A DNA stretch of 64,000 nt from Micromonospora olivasterospora (GCF_007830265.1 NZ_VLKE01000001.1:5270001-5334000); one strand, 5' to 3'. Counted from the stretch's first letter, positions 18,291-27,959 are shown. Numbers and translations: made by a program. The notes: a model not told the origin generated them from the sequence alone.

Positions 18291-18913
18291 CCCGCGGTTC
18301 GTGCGGTGCCGGCGCCCGGCGGGTCGTCCGCGCCGCGCGCGGCGCCCGCCGGGGCGTCGTCCCGGTGGCGCTGGCCGCGCTGCTGACGGCGGTCGCCGCC
18401 TGCGGGGTCGGCACGGAGGCCGCGCCCCGGGTGGTCGAGGCCCCGCCCGGCCCGTTCCCCTCGCCGACCACCGTCGACCTGCCGCCGGCGGCCGGCCGGG
18501 TCACCGAGACGCTCTGCTTCGTCCGGGACGACCGGCTGGTGCCGGTGGCCCGCCGCGTCGTTGCCGCGCCCACCGCCGACGCCCAGCTCCGGCACCTGCT
18601 CGCCGGGCCCACCGCCGGCGAGCGGGCGGCCGGCCTCACCAGCGCCCTGGCCGGGGTGACGGGTGCCGGCGTCACGGGCGTGGTCGCCGGCGAGGCCCGG
18701 GTCACCGTGGCCGGCGCCGGCGATGACAACGCCCGCAGCGACGAACTGATCGCGTTCGGGCAGATCGTCTGCACGCTGACCGCCCGCGACGACGTCACCG
18801 CCGTGTCGTTCCTGCGCGGCGGCCGGCCCCTCGGGGTGCCCAGGGCGGACGGCGCGCTGTCGCCCCGGCCCCTGACCGCCGACGACTACACCGCCCTGCT
18901 CGCCGGCCGTTGA
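18287..18913 (+). CDS. GerMN-domain lipoprotein
   Basis: 208 residues from GTG 18287, overlapping the repaired kinase stop (GTGA). Lipoprotein signal with lipobox VAAC (Cys39). The C-terminal half fits a GerMN (sporulation/germination) fold: [33 protein letters not shown] and VTVAGAGDD. In actinobacteria such lipoproteins are often encoded with a two-component system (compare LpqB with MtrAB) and modulate the kinase from outside the membrane. That role is inferred from position. Confidence 0.82.
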   Translation: MTRGSCGAGARRVVRAARGARRGVVPVALAALLTAVAACGVGTEAAPRVVEAPPGPFPSPTTVDLPPAAGRVTETLCFVRDDRLVPVARRVVAAPTADAQLRHLLAGPTAGERAAGLTSALAGVTGAGVTGVVAGEARVTVAGAGDDNARSDELIAFGQIVCTLTARDDVTAVSFLRGGRPLGVPRADGALSPRPLTADDYTALLAGR

Positions 18914-18977
18914 TCCGCCCGCCGTGGCCCGGTCACGGCGGGCGGCGTCGTCCGCCCGGTGCGGTACGGTGCCGCGG

Positions 18978-19313
18978 GTGACCGTCCTTCGTTCGCTGCT
19001 GCTGTTCGCGCTCGCCGCGCTCGCCGAGATCGGCGGGGCCTGGCTGGTCTGGCAGGGTTGGCGCGAACACCGCGGCCTGTGGTGGATCGCCGCCGGCGTC
19101 ATCGCCCTCGGCGCGTACGGCTTCGTCGCCACCTTCCAGCCCGACCCGAACTTCGGCCGGATCCTCGCGGCCTACGGCGGCGTGTTCGTCGCCGGCTCGC
19201 TCGCCTGGGGCGTCGTCGTCGACGGCTTCCGCCCCGACCGCTGGGACGTCGTGGGTGCCGTGATCTGCCTCGTCGGCGTCGCGGTGATCATGTACGCGCC
19301 GCGCGGCGCCTGA
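18978..19313 (+). CDS. YnfA-family (UPF0060) small membrane protein
   Basis: 111 residues with four membrane helices: [57 protein letters not shown] and [15 protein letters not shown]. The AEIGG and AAYGGVF motifs are diagnostic of the family, which resembles small multidrug-resistance carriers, although the physiological role is uncertain. GTG 18978 is chosen because the conserved [12 protein letters not shown] starts soon after it; a longer start at 18924 lacks support. Confidence 0.9.
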   Translation: MTVLRSLLLFALAALAEIGGAWLVWQGWREHRGLWWIAAGVIALGAYGFVATFQPDPNFGRILAAYGGVFVAGSLAWGVVVDGFRPDRWDVVGAVICLVGVAVIMYAPRGA

Positions 19314-19326
19314 CGTCCGGTCCCGC

Positions 19327-20589
19327 TCAGGTGACCCGGGACGGCTCGCCCGGCACGTGCTCCCAGGCGCGCCGCTCGGCGAGGTCGCGCAGCCGGTCCA
19401 TGGCGTCCCAGACGTCCACGTACCGGGTGTACAGGGGCGCCGGGCCGAGGCGCAGCCGGTCGGGGGTGCGGTAGTCGCCCACCACCCGCGCCTGCGTGGC
19501 CAGCGCCCGGGAGATCCGCAGCGCCTCGGGGTGGTGCAGCGAGACGTGGCCGCCGCGCCGGTCCGGGTCGCGCGGCGAGGCCACCCGGAAGCCGTGCGGG
19601 GTGAGCCAGGCGTCGGTCAGCGCCACGATCAGCTCGCCGAGGCGGCGGCCCTTGGCGCGTATCCGGGCGACGCCGGCCTCGGCGAGGACGTCCAGGGCCG
19701 GGTCGAGCGCGGCCAGCGAGAGGATCGGCGGGGTGCCGACCAGGAACCGGTCCACGCCGGGGGCGGGGTCGTAGTCGGCCCCCATGAGGAACTGGTCGCG
19801 CTGGCCGAACCAGCCCTGGATCGGCTGGCGCAGCCGGGACTGCAGCTCCCGGCGCACGTACAGGAAGGCCGGGGCGCCGGGGCCGCCGTTGAGGTACTTG
19901 TAGGTGCAGCCGACGGCGAGCTCGGCGCCGCTGGCCTCCAGCTCGACCGGCACCGCCCCCACGGCGTGGCAGAGGTCCCACAGCACGACCGCACCGACCT
20001 CGCGGGCGGCGGCGTTCACGGCCGCCATGTCCAGCAGCGCCCCGGACCGGTAGGAGACCGCGGAGAGCACCACCAGCGCCACGTCGGTGTCCAGCGCGGC
20101 CCGCAGCTCGTGCAGCCGCAGCCCCTCGTCGAGGTCGGAGGGGAGCATCCGCAGGGTCAGCCCGCGGGCCTGCGCCAGCCCCTGCAGGACGTACCGGTCG
20201 GTGGGGAAGTCCTCGGCGTCGACGAGGATCGTACGGCGCCCGCCCGCGGCGTCCAGCGCGGCGGCGGCGAGCTTGTACAGGTTGACCGAGGTCGAGTCGG
20301 AGACCACGACCTCGCCGGGGCGGGCGCCGAGCGCGTGCGCGGCGAGCCGGTCGCCGAGGCGCCGGCCCCACTCGATCCACGTCGGCCAGGAGCGGACGAG
20401 TTGGTCCCCCCACCCCTGGCGGACCAGCCGGTCCAGGTGGGCCGGGGTGGCCGCCGGCAGCCGCCCCAGCGAGTTGCCGTCGAGGTAGATGAGGTCGTCG
20501 TCGCCGATCACGAACCGGTCGCGCAGGTCCGCCAGCGGGTCGGCGGCGTCCAGCTCCTTGGCCAGGTACCGCGGGAAGTCGTCGCGCAT
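19327..20589 (-). CDS. kynU: Kynureninase
   Basis: 420 residues, full length. PLP enzyme that cleaves kynurenine (or 3-hydroxykynurenine) to anthranilate (or 3-hydroxyanthranilate) and alanine. Motifs: IYLDGNSLGRLP, SDSTSVNLYKL, WDLCHAVGAVPVEL (PLP-binding Asp) and CTYKYLNGGPGAPAFLYV with the Schiff-base Lys. No kynA (tryptophan dioxygenase) or kynB is visible. Its position beside the biosynthetic region at 21-34 kb could mean that it supplies an anthranilate-type unit, or it may be ordinary tryptophan catabolism. Confidence 0.95.
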   Translation of the reverse strand: MRDDFPRYLAKELDAADPLADLRDRFVIGDDDLIYLDGNSLGRLPAATPAHLDRLVRQGWGDQLVRSWPTWIEWGRRLGDRLAAHALGARPGEVVVSDSTSVNLYKLAAAALDAAGGRRTILVDAEDFPTDRYVLQGLAQARGLTLRMLPSDLDEGLRLHELRAALDTDVALVVLSAVSYRSGALLDMAAVNAAAREVGAVVLWDLCHAVGAVPVELEASGAELAVGCTYKYLNGGPGAPAFLYVRRELQSRLRQPIQGWFGQRDQFLMGADYDPAPGVDRFLVGTPPILSLAALDPALDVLAEAGVARIRAKGRRLGELIVALTDAWLTPHGFRVASPRDPDRRGGHVSLHHPEALRISRALATQARVVGDYRTPDRLRLGPAPLYTRYVDVWDAMDRLRDLAERRAWEHVPGEPSRVT

Positions 20590-21011
20590 CTGCCGCTCCC
20601 TTCACCCGAGGTCTACCGCGGCGACGGGCGGCCCACCGTAGCCGTTCGGCCCCGCCGACCGGCCCGGGCGCGTACGCCGGTCCCGACCAGCGGGAGCGCG
20701 ACCCGGGCGGAGGCCGGACGGGGATGGCCACTCGGGGTGCCCGATCGGCGTGCCAGGGCGCCTTCGAACGTTCCTACAGTCGCCGAGGACCCGCGCGGAC
20801 GACGCCGCGTCATCCGTTCGGCTCCGGCCGAGCGCGACGTGGGCCGTGTGCCGCGCCGAACCGGCCCTGGGGCCACCGACGTGGAGGCGACGCCGACATG
20901 CGGAAGCAGCCTGGCGGTGCTGGTCGCCATGGCCGGCCGCACCCGCTCGCCGGGGAGGCTGCGTACGGGCGACCCGCGGACGGGTGCCGGGTCGAGAGGC
21001 GGAAGGGGCTG
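20590..21011. other. Divergent intergenic region between kynU and the FabH remnant
   Basis: About 420 bases. It should hold the leftward kynU promoter and a rightward one. CTTCGAACGTTC with TACAGT close behind (20760-20778) is a possible rightward promoter. The frame on the + strand is open through much of this stretch with an ATG at 20898, but it is Arg/Pro-rich, without family resemblance, and I do not call a gene. Confidence 0.3.
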
Positions 21012-21353
21012 ATGGACGTGCCGCTGGACGGGGCGCCGCACGCGGCGATCGTGGGGATCGGCGGGTACCTGCCCGAGCGGGTGGTGACCAACCGGGAGGT
21101 GTGTGCCGGCATCGACTCGACCGAGGAGTGGATCCAACGCCGCTCCGGCATCCGGCTCCGTCGCTTCGCGGGCCCCGAGGAGACCCTCGCGGTGATGGGG
21201 CACGCGGACCTGGGCAACGCCGCCGCCGCGTCGGTGCCCATGGCGCTGGACCGACTGGTCAGCCGTGCCCCGGAGGTCCGCGGCGGCCTCGCGCTGCTGC
21301 TCGGGTTCGGCGCCGGTCTGCTGTACGCTGGTCAGGTGGTGCGGCTGCCCTGA
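21012..21353 (+). pseudogene. Beta-ketoacyl-ACP synthase III (FabH) with the middle missing
   Basis: The first 60 or so residues are a FabH N terminus (AIVGIGGYLPERVVTNREV, then STEEWIQRRSGIRLRRF) and the last 50 a FabH C terminus (LGNAAAASVPMALDRLV, then LALLLGFGAGLLYAGQVV). They join in frame near 21200. Intact enzymes have about 330 residues, so some 210-220 residues, including the active-site Cys and His, are absent; the Asn of GN-AAAS is kept. A good ribosome site precedes ATG 21012. An intact copy would start a fatty-acid or polyketide-type chain for the adjacent biosynthetic genes. Confidence 0.75.
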
Positions 21354-21681
21354 ACGTCCGTTTACCTCGCAGGGCGAACATTTGCGGACGGGCGCTACCG
21401 CCGCGTCCCAATATACTTGTCGACTCAATAATTCCCTGCCGGTTGGCGCATGGCGGGTAATCGCGCGCTGGGAGCGGTCCCGATATTGGTCGCCGAGCTT
21501 TCCGGCAGGGTGCGAAAGGTTTACCGGTCCGGTAACCCGCGAATGCTACGGAGAGTAGTAGTCGCCCCGGCAGGAGGCTCTCTCGGCAGCCAATCGACAA
21601 GCCGAGGGCGGGTAACCTTGGCTGCAATTTGCAACGTTGTCGACCGGTGGCCGCCCTGGCCCGCGTCGATGCCTGGCCCGC
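21354..21681. other. Low-GC regulatory region with repeated GGTAA motifs
   Basis: This 330-base stretch is far less GC-rich than the rest of the window (for example AATATACTTGTCGACTCAAT). It contains the perfect palindrome TTACCGGTCCGGTAA (21521-21535) and further copies of a GGTAA core at 21454 and 21611. No gene is supported on either strand. It separates the FabH remnant from the convergent hydrolase gene, so a plain terminator region would not explain it. An operator cluster or the scar of a lost element are both possible. Confidence 0.45.
21521..21535. promoter_or_regulatory. Palindromic operator-like site
   Basis: TTACCGG-T-CCGGTAA is a perfect inverted repeat with a one-base centre inside the low-GC region. 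Its size fits a dimeric regulator of the TetR/GntR/LuxR kind. No binding protein can be named. Confidence 0.35.
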
Positions 21682-22989
21682 TCAGCGGGCGCCCTGGTAG
21701 TTCGGCGGCGGCTCGGCGTCCGACCAGGGCGGCAGCGGGCTCGGGGCGTCGGCCAGGAAGGCGCGGACCACCGCCAGGAACTCGGCCTCCTGCTCCAGGT
21801 GGATCTGGTGACCGGAGCGGTCGAAGAAGATCAGCCGGCTGCCCGGCACGCTGCCCTGGTAGTCGGCGGCGAACGACCACGGCAGGTAGTCGCAGGCGCC
21901 CTTGAGGATCAGCGCGGGCACCCGCAGCCCGGCCAGGGCCGGGCGGATGTCGTCCGCCTGTCGGGTGCTGGCGAGGGGCACCTGGTTGGCGTAGAACCCG
22001 GGTCGGGCGGGGGCCGGCGGGGCGGGGCTGTCGGCGCAGACCAGGCCCGGCGCGGCCTGCCGGTACAGGGTGGCGAAGCGGGCGTCCATCTCCGCGTCGC
22101 CGGAGAACGCGTGCGCCGCCCGCGGATTGGCCCTGACCAGGCTCCAGGTCAGCATGGCCCGCGGGGACAGCGTGCTGCCGAGCACGGCCAGCCGCTGCCG
22201 GGTGTCGAGCCGGCCGAGCATGCCGTTGCCGCTGACGTCGCCCACCTGCGGCACCAGGCGCCCGGGCGAGTAGAAGACCACCCGGGAGACCCGCTCCGGG
22301 TGCCGGGCCAGGTAGTTGGCGGCGAGAGTCGCCCCGTACGAGTGCCCGATCAACACCATCCGGTCGGTGCCGATCCGGCGGCGGACCTCCTCCAGGTCGG
22401 CGACGTCCCGTTCGAGTGAGTAGCCGGCCGGGTCGGCCAGCCGGCTGGAGCGGCCCGCCCCGCGCTGGTCGTAGAGCCAGACGTCCCGGCCGCTGCCGGC
22501 GAGCCGGCCCAGCACCGGCGCGTCGTGGTCCATGTCCGCCACCCCGGGGTCGCCGTGCAGGAAGACGATCGGATCGCCGGTCGCCCGGGGCCGGGCCGGC
22601 ACCAGCAGCGCGGCGAGCCGGGCGCCGTCGGGCAGCGCCCAGTGCCGCAGGCCGGCCGGGTCCCGCGTGGCGTGCGGGGCGTTCGGCGCCAGCAGCGCCC
22701 ACGCCGCGGGGAGCAGGACCAGGATCGCCGCCACGGCGGCCCCCACCGCCCGGGCCCGGCTGGCCGTGCCGTCCGGCAGCCGCTGGGTGAGCAGCCAACC
22801 GCCCGCCGCCAGTACGGCCGCGTAGGCCGCCAGGCCGGCCGCGAGGAACACGGCGGGGCGGTCGCTGACCCGGGCCACCCCGAACACGGCGGACCAGGCG
22901 ACTCCGATTGCGACAACGAGGATTGCTAATGCACCGGCAATACGCAGAACGGTCATCGCGGTCCGTCTTGCCCGGGGGAATGTCGTCAC
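21682..22989 (-). CDS. Alpha/beta hydrolase with N-terminal membrane helices (proline-iminopeptidase-like)
   Basis: 435 residues. The first 100 residues contain three hydrophobic helices (AGALAILVVAIGVAWSAVFG and two more), anchoring the enzyme. The hydrolase domain has IVFLHGDPGV (oxyanion), YDQRGAGRSSRL (typical of prolyl iminopeptidases), LIGHSYGATLAANYL (nucleophile Ser), KGACDYLPW (acid) and SGHQIHLEQ (His). The triad is complete. The substrate is unknown; it may be a membrane peptidase or a self-resistance enzyme of the neighbouring cluster. GTG 22989 is used; an ATG 12 codons later is also possible. Confidence 0.82.
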   Translation of the reverse strand: MTTFPRARRTAMTVLRIAGALAILVVAIGVAWSAVFGVARVSDRPAVFLAAGLAAYAAVLAAGGWLLTQRLPDGTASRARAVGAAVAAILVLLPAAWALLAPNAPHATRDPAGLRHWALPDGARLAALLVPARPRATGDPIVFLHGDPGVADMDHDAPVLGRLAGSGRDVWLYDQRGAGRSSRLADPAGYSLERDVADLEEVRRRIGTDRMVLIGHSYGATLAANYLARHPERVSRVVFYSPGRLVPQVGDVSGNGMLGRLDTRQRLAVLGSTLSPRAMLTWSLVRANPRAAHAFSGDAEMDARFATLYRQAAPGLVCADSPAPPAPARPGFYANQVPLASTRQADDIRPALAGLRVPALILKGACDYLPWSFAADYQGSVPGSRLIFFDRSGHQIHLEQEAEFLAVVRAFLADAPSPLPPWSDAEPPPNYQGAR

Positions 22990-23326
22990 GCCGGCATCGT
23001 TTCACGCCGGGTCGCCGGGGCAAAGCCACAATGGTCCGGGGCGGCGGGACTCGCATTTGACGACGTCAACGCGGGTCGGCGCCTCCCGGCCGCGTGGCCT
23101 ACTCTTCGTAGTCACTCTGGTTTTGTGGTGTCGAGAGCCATGGACCGTTAACATTCCCGTCAGGAATGATCGACCAGCTCGGATATCTGCTTATCCGGCT
23201 GGTCGAGCCGCAAGCTCATGTTCCATTTCCAACGGGCGGCGAGGCCCCCGGCCGCACCGGCCGTCGGCGCCGCGCCGCCCGGATGTGTGCAGGGGGCCGT
23301 GCGAGGCCCCGGGGGAGGAAGAGAAC
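22990..23326. other. Long leader / promoter region of the LuxR-type regulator
   Basis: No gene is supported in this 337-base gap. It is relatively AT-rich at 23100-23220 and carries two symmetric elements described separately: TTGAC-n3-GTCAA at 23057-23069 and a 35-base hairpin at 23171-23205. GTTAACATTCC near 23147 could belong to a promoter. A strong ribosome site (GGGGGAGGAAGAG, 23309-23322) ends it. Confidence 0.4.
23171..23205 (+). promoter_or_regulatory. Hairpin in the luxR-type leader
   Basis: CGACCAGC-T-CGGATA (23171-23185) pairs with TATCCG-GCTGGTCG (23192-23205): 14 pairs with one bulged T and the loop TCTGCT. It is not followed by a U-tract. It may be an attenuator, an RNA-binding site, or a DNA operator half-site pair. 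Confidence 0.4.
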
Positions 23327-24106
23327 ATGCAAGAGGTGAGCGTCAGCCCACGCCCGTCAACGGCCACCGCCGGGCTCGCGGTCCTGGTGGCCATCGAGAA
23401 CGAGCTGACCCGCTGCGGACTCAGTCAGATGCTGGCGGACCTGCCGATGGTGACCACCGTGCAGCCCGGCGGCGACCCGCTCGCCACCATCCGACTGCTG
23501 GAGACGGGCGAGTACCAGATCCTGATCGTCTCCGCCGACGGCCCGCCCGGCGGCACCGACGCGGTCCTCGCCGCCGCCGTGCGTACCGGCACGTCCTCGC
23601 TGTTCCTGCTCCGGCAGCCGGAGGACGCCCTGCTGCCGGAGGTCGCCACGCTGTCGGTCGACGGGTTCCTGCTGGAGCCGGGGCTGAACCGCACGGTCCT
23701 GGCCGACAGCCTGCACAAGCTGCGCCACGGCGAGATGCCCATCCCGGGGTCCCTGGCGCGGCGCATTCTCGATGAGCTACGTACCGCTGGCAAGCCCCGT
23801 TCGGACCCGCCTTTCATGCTCACGCCGCGGGAACGGCAGGCTCTTAAGCTCTTGGCCGAAGGGCTCAGCAACAAGCAGATCGCCCGACGGCTCGGCATCT
23901 CCGAGCACGGCGCGAAGCGGCACGTCGGCAACGTCCTGGCCAAACTGAACTGTCCCAACCGGACGGTGGCGGTGACCGTCGCCCTGAGCCACGGTCTGCT
24001 GGCCGAGGAGACGGTACAACCACCGGACCCGGCCGTGGTCAACCTCCGCCGCCGCATCGCGTCCGTGCCGGAGCAGCAGCAGTGGGGCAACGGAGGGAGA
24101 GCGTGA
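23327..24106 (+). CDS. LuxR/NarL-family regulator with an atypical receiver
   Basis: 259 residues from ATG 23327. The C-terminal LuxR helix-turn-helix is typical: LTPRERQALKLLAEGLSNKQ, IARRLGISEHGAKRHVGNVL (consecutive). The N-terminal domain has receiver-like layout (VLVAIENELTRCGLSQML, then YQILIVSADGPPGG), but the usual acidic pair and the phospho-Asp context (LLDxxMP) are absent, so it probably works without phosphorylation, perhaps binding a small molecule. It lies first in a coupled gene string: its stop overlaps the next ATG (TGATG). It is the likely pathway-specific regulator of the cluster. Confidence 0.85.
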   Translation: MQEVSVSPRPSTATAGLAVLVAIENELTRCGLSQMLADLPMVTTVQPGGDPLATIRLLETGEYQILIVSADGPPGGTDAVLAAAVRTGTSSLFLLRQPEDALLPEVATLSVDGFLLEPGLNRTVLADSLHKLRHGEMPIPGSLARRILDELRTAGKPRSDPPFMLTPRERQALKLLAEGLSNKQIARRLGISEHGAKRHVGNVLAKLNCPNRTVAVTVALSHGLLAEETVQPPDPAVVNLRRRIASVPEQQQWGNGGRA

Positions 24107-25008
24107 TGACCGACGCCAAGGTGTGGCTGGACGGGGCCCTGGTTGACTGGGACGACGCGCACGTGCACGTCAGCTCGCACGGCCTGCACTACGGGATCGG
24201 CTTCTTCGAGGGTATCCGGTGCCACGACACCCCGCAGGGCCCGGCCATCTTCCGCCTCACCGACCACCTGCGCCGGCTGGCCCGCTCCGCGGCCACCTAC
24301 CTGGTCCGCCTGCCGTACACCGTCGAGGACCTCGCCGAGGCGTGCCGGGCGGTGGTGCGGGCCAACGGCCTCACCGAGGCGTACCTGCGGCCGATCGTCT
24401 TCCTCGGCGCCGGGCCGAACCCGCTCACCGCCCCCTACCGGGTGGCGATCATCGCCGGCACCGACGGCCCGCTCGTCGGCGGCGCCAAGGAGCAGGGTGT
24501 AAAGGCCAAGGTGTCCAGCTACCAGCGGATGCCCTCGCACGTGCTGCCCCCGGCGGCGAAGGCCACCGGCCAGTACCTGAACTCCTACCTGGCCCAGGTG
24601 GAGGCGCTGACCAGCGGATACGACGAGGCCATCATGCTCAACACCGAGGGCCACGTCACCGACGGCTACGCGCACAACATCTTCGTCGTGCGCGACGGTG
24701 AGCTGCGCACCCCCACCCTCGCCTCCGGTGCCCTGGAGGGCGTGGTTCGCGACACCGTTCTCACCCTCGCCAGGGAGGACGACATCCCGACCCGCGTCGA
24801 CGTGCTCGTCCGCACCGACCTTTACCACGCCGACGAGTGCTTCCTCACCGGCACGGCGGCCGGCATCGTGCCGGTGCTGAACGTGGACGGCCGGCCCGTG
24901 GGCAGCGGCAAGGTGGGGCCGGTGACGCAGCAGCTCGCCGCCCGGTACGCCGACCTGAACACCGGGCGCAACACCGCCCACCCCGAATGGCGGGAGCTGG
25001 TGGGATGA
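24106..25008 (+). CDS. Class IV aminotransferase (branched-chain amino-acid aminotransferase-like)
   Basis: 300 residues. PLP fold type IV: HGLHYGIGFFEGIRCH, YLRPIVFLG, the PLP-lysine segment VLPPAAKATGQYLNSYLAQ, DEAIMLNTEGHVTDGYAHNI and GTAAGIVPVLNVDG are all as in IlvE-type enzymes. It would transfer an amino group between a branched-chain or aromatic 2-oxo acid and glutamate. Its place between a cluster regulator and an acyl-CoA dehydrogenase, with overlapping starts and stops, suggests that it makes or consumes a precursor amino acid for the NRPS and is not the housekeeping IlvE. Confidence 0.88.
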   Translation: MTDAKVWLDGALVDWDDAHVHVSSHGLHYGIGFFEGIRCHDTPQGPAIFRLTDHLRRLARSAATYLVRLPYTVEDLAEACRAVVRANGLTEAYLRPIVFLGAGPNPLTAPYRVAIIAGTDGPLVGGAKEQGVKAKVSSYQRMPSHVLPPAAKATGQYLNSYLAQVEALTSGYDEAIMLNTEGHVTDGYAHNIFVVRDGELRTPTLASGALEGVVRDTVLTLAREDDIPTRVDVLVRTDLYHADECFLTGTAAGIVPVLNVDGRPVGSGKVGPVTQQLAARYADLNTGRNTAHPEWRELVG

Positions 25009-26190
25009 CCGTGCCGGAGACGGCCACGGAGCTCGACTACCGGGGGCTGGTCCGCGGCGCGCTCGCGGGCGTCGACCCGGACCGGCGGCGTGGCTGGGCG
25101 GCCGACGGGCACCTCCACCGGGAGGTGCTCGCGGCCCTCGCCGCGCACGGCGTCTTCCGCGAGCGGTGGACGCCCGGGGCGACCGGCGGGCTGCCCCGGC
25201 TGGTCGCCATGGCCGAGGAACTCGCCGAGTTCGACAGCGGGCTGGCGCTGGCCGCGATGGGGCACAGCGAGGTGTTCGTCGGCGCGCTGACGTGGCTGGC
25301 CGCCGACGCCGCCCAGCGGGACCTGCTCGACGACGCGCTCGCCGGCCGGGCCGTCGGCTGCTTCGGCGCCACCGAGCCGCGGGGCGGCTCCGACCTCGCC
25401 GGTATCCGCAGCACCGCCACCCGGGAGCCGGAGGGCTGGCGGCTGGTCGGCCGCAAGCGGTACGTGTCGAACCTCGGCGCGGCGACGCACCTGCTGGCCG
25501 TGGCCCGGGTGGCCGGCGGCGGCCCGCGCGACCTGGCGCTGTTCCTGGTCCCCCTGGACACTCCGGGCGTCCGCGTCGAGGGCTTTTTCGACACCGCCGG
25601 CCTGCGTTCCTGCGACGTCGGCGAGGTCGCCTTCGACACGCTGCTGCCGCCGTACGCGCTGCTCGGCGCCCCCGGCATGGGCCTGGCGTACGCCAGCCGG
25701 CTGCTGCAGTTCGAGCGCCTCTCCATCTGCGCGCAGCTGCTCACCGCCGGCCGGATGGCGCTGGGACTGGCCGCCGCGCACGCCCGCCGGCGGATCGTCG
25801 GTGACGGACCACTGCTGGACGAGCAGGCCGTCCGGCACCGGCTGGCCCACGCCCACGCCCGGCTCGGCGTCGCCGGCGCCGCGCTGCGCGACACCGTGGC
25901 CCGGGGCGCGGCCGGCGAGGGCTTCGCGCACGAGGCCGCCGCCCTCAAGCTGGTCGTCTGCGACATCGTGGAACGCGTGACCGACGACTGCCTCCAGGTC
26001 TTCGGAGCCCGCGGCTACACCACGAACTTCCCGCTCGAGGGCTGGTGGCGGGACGTGCGGCTGGCCCGCATCGGCGGCGGCGCCGACGAGGTGCTCACCG
26101 AGCTGGTCGCGCGTCGGCTGCTGCGGCCGGACCCCCCGGTTCGACGCCGAGCTGGAGCGGCTGACGGCCGCCGACACCCCCCATCCCTGA
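25005..26190 (+). CDS. Acyl-CoA dehydrogenase-family enzyme (one-base frameshift at 3' end)
   Basis: About 394 residues after repair. FAD enzyme: GCFGATEPRGGSDLAGI (flavin/substrate loop), RYVSNLGAATHLLAV, QFERLSICAQLLTAGRMALG (in part), CLQVFGARGYTTNFPLEGWW and IGGGADEVLTELVARRLL. In NRPS clusters such enzymes often oxidise an acyl or aminoacyl group tethered to a carrier protein. One extra C in the run at 26132-26137 throws the frame; removing it gives the natural end RFDAELERLTAADTPHP and TGA 26188-26190. ATG 25005 overlaps the aminotransferase stop (ATGA). Confidence 0.85.
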
Positions 26191-26219
26191 GCCCGGCCGG
26201 GGCGCGACCACCAAGTCCA

Positions 26220-26253
26220 CCCCCACCCCCACCCCCACCCCCACCCCCACCCC
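26220..26253. repeat. CCCCCA hexamer tandem repeat
   Basis: Between five and six head-to-tail copies of CCCCCA lie between the repaired end of the acyl-CoA dehydrogenase gene and the abrupt beginning of NRPS sequence. The GC-rich run GCCGGGCCGCCGGGCCGCCGGGC follows. It may mark a place where assembly failed. Confidence 0.7.
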
Positions 26254-27422
26254 GCCGCCCGGCCCCGTGCCCTGCACGCCGCCGGGCCCGCCGGGCCGCC
26301 GGGCCGCCGGGCGGCTATCGGATCGAGCTGGGCGAGATCGAGGCCGCCCTGGCCCGCCACCCCGGCGTCGCCGCGGCCGTGGCCGCCGCCCCGGGCGACC
26401 GGCACCACCGGCGGCTGGTCGCGTACGTGGTGCCCACCGACCCGGACGCCGACCGGGACGCCCTCGTCGAGGCGGTCCGCGAGGACGCCGCCCGGACGCT
26501 GCCCGCGTACCTGGTGCCGCAGTTCGTGCTGGCCCTGGACCGGCTGCCGCTGTCGGCCAACGGCAAGGTCGACCGGGCGGCCCTGCCCGACCCGGCCCGG
26601 CTGGCCGGCGAGCAGGCCCCGACCGGGGAGGCGAGCCCGACGGCGCTGCTGCTGGCCCGGCTGATCGGCGAGGTGCTCAACCAGCCCGAGGTGGGGCCGT
26701 TCGACAACTTTTTCGCCGTCGGCGGCGACTCCATCACCGGCATCCAGATCGTCGGCCGGGCCACCGCCGAGGGCATCGAGATCACCCCCGCCGACCTGTT
26801 CGCCCACCAGGTCGTCGCCGAACTGGCGGCGGTCGCCGACGCCCGCGCCACCGCCGCCGGGCGGGACGCCACGGGCGGCACCTTCCCGCTCACCCCGTGG
26901 CAGGCGGCGCTCGTCGGCCCGGACGGGCCGGCCCGGCCGCTGGGCGTGCAGGTGCTCGACCTGCCGGTGCCCGCCGGGGTCGACTCCGACGCCGCCGGCC
27001 GCGTGCTGGCCGCCCTGCTCGCCGCGCACCCCGCGCTGCGGCTGCGGCTGGTGCCCGGCACGGACGGCTGGCGGCAGCGCGTCGGCGTCGAGGACGAGCC
27101 GTACGTGCCGCTGATCGACCTGGCGCCGCTGCCCGAGGCGCGCCGGGAGGCGGCCCGCGCCCAGATGGTCGCGGACATCCGGGACGAACTGGACGCGGTC
27201 GACGGGCCGCTGACCCGGGCCGCCCTGTTCGACCTCGGCGACGGGCAGCGCCGCCTCGTCTGGCTGGTCGCCGACCTCGCCGTCGACGCCCGCTCCTGGC
27301 CGCCGCTCTACGCCGACCTGCGCCGCGCCCTGGACACCGCCGCCAGCGGCGCCGGCCCGGAGCTGCCCGCGGCGCCGGTGCCGCTGGGCCACTGGGCCGA
27401 ACGCCTGGCCGCCGCGGTCGCC

Positions 27423-27508
27423 GGTCCGGCTGCGACCGCCGGTCCGGCTGCGACCGCCGGTCCGCGACCGCCGGTCCGGCTGCGACCGCCGGTCCGGCTG
27501 CGACCGCC
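27423..27508. repeat. 18-base tandem repeat inside the NRPS
   Basis: GGTCCGGCTGCGACCGCC occurs four times exactly (27423, 27441, 27473, 27491), with a 14-base shortened copy at 27459. It encodes AGPAAT-type linkers in the first frame, then the frame is lost. Either a hypervariable linker or an assembly error. Confidence 0.8.
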
Positions 27509-27959
27509 GATCCGGCCGCCGACGCCGAGTCCGGCGGCCCGGCCGCCGGAAGCGCGAACGGGCAGCTCCACAGGACACCGACGCGGGCACCCGCGGCGGC
27601 GACGGCGACAGCTCGCCCCTGCCACTCGGGCCGGCCGAGCCGGGCGCGCCCGCGTACCGGCGGGAGGTGCGGGTGCCGGCCGCGCGGGCGGCGGCGCTGC
27701 TCGACGCGGCGTCCCGGGCGTACCGGCTGGCCGCCGACGAGGTGGTGCTCGTCGCGCTCGCCGCCGCGCTGCGTGCCACCGGCGCCGACCGGGCCACCGT
27801 GGACGTCGAGCACGACCTGCGCGCCGACGGGGTCGGCGACCTCGACGTCACCGGCGCGGTCGGCCCGTACGCCACGGTCGCCCCGCTGACCCTGGACCTC
27901 CCCCCGGACCCTGATCCAGACGGTCAAGGACCACCACCGCGCCACCACCCCCGCCCCGG

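Noticed and set aside
26220..27508. CRISPR array
   Set aside because: The CCCCCA and 18-base repeats are direct tandem repeats without spacers, and no cas genes are present.
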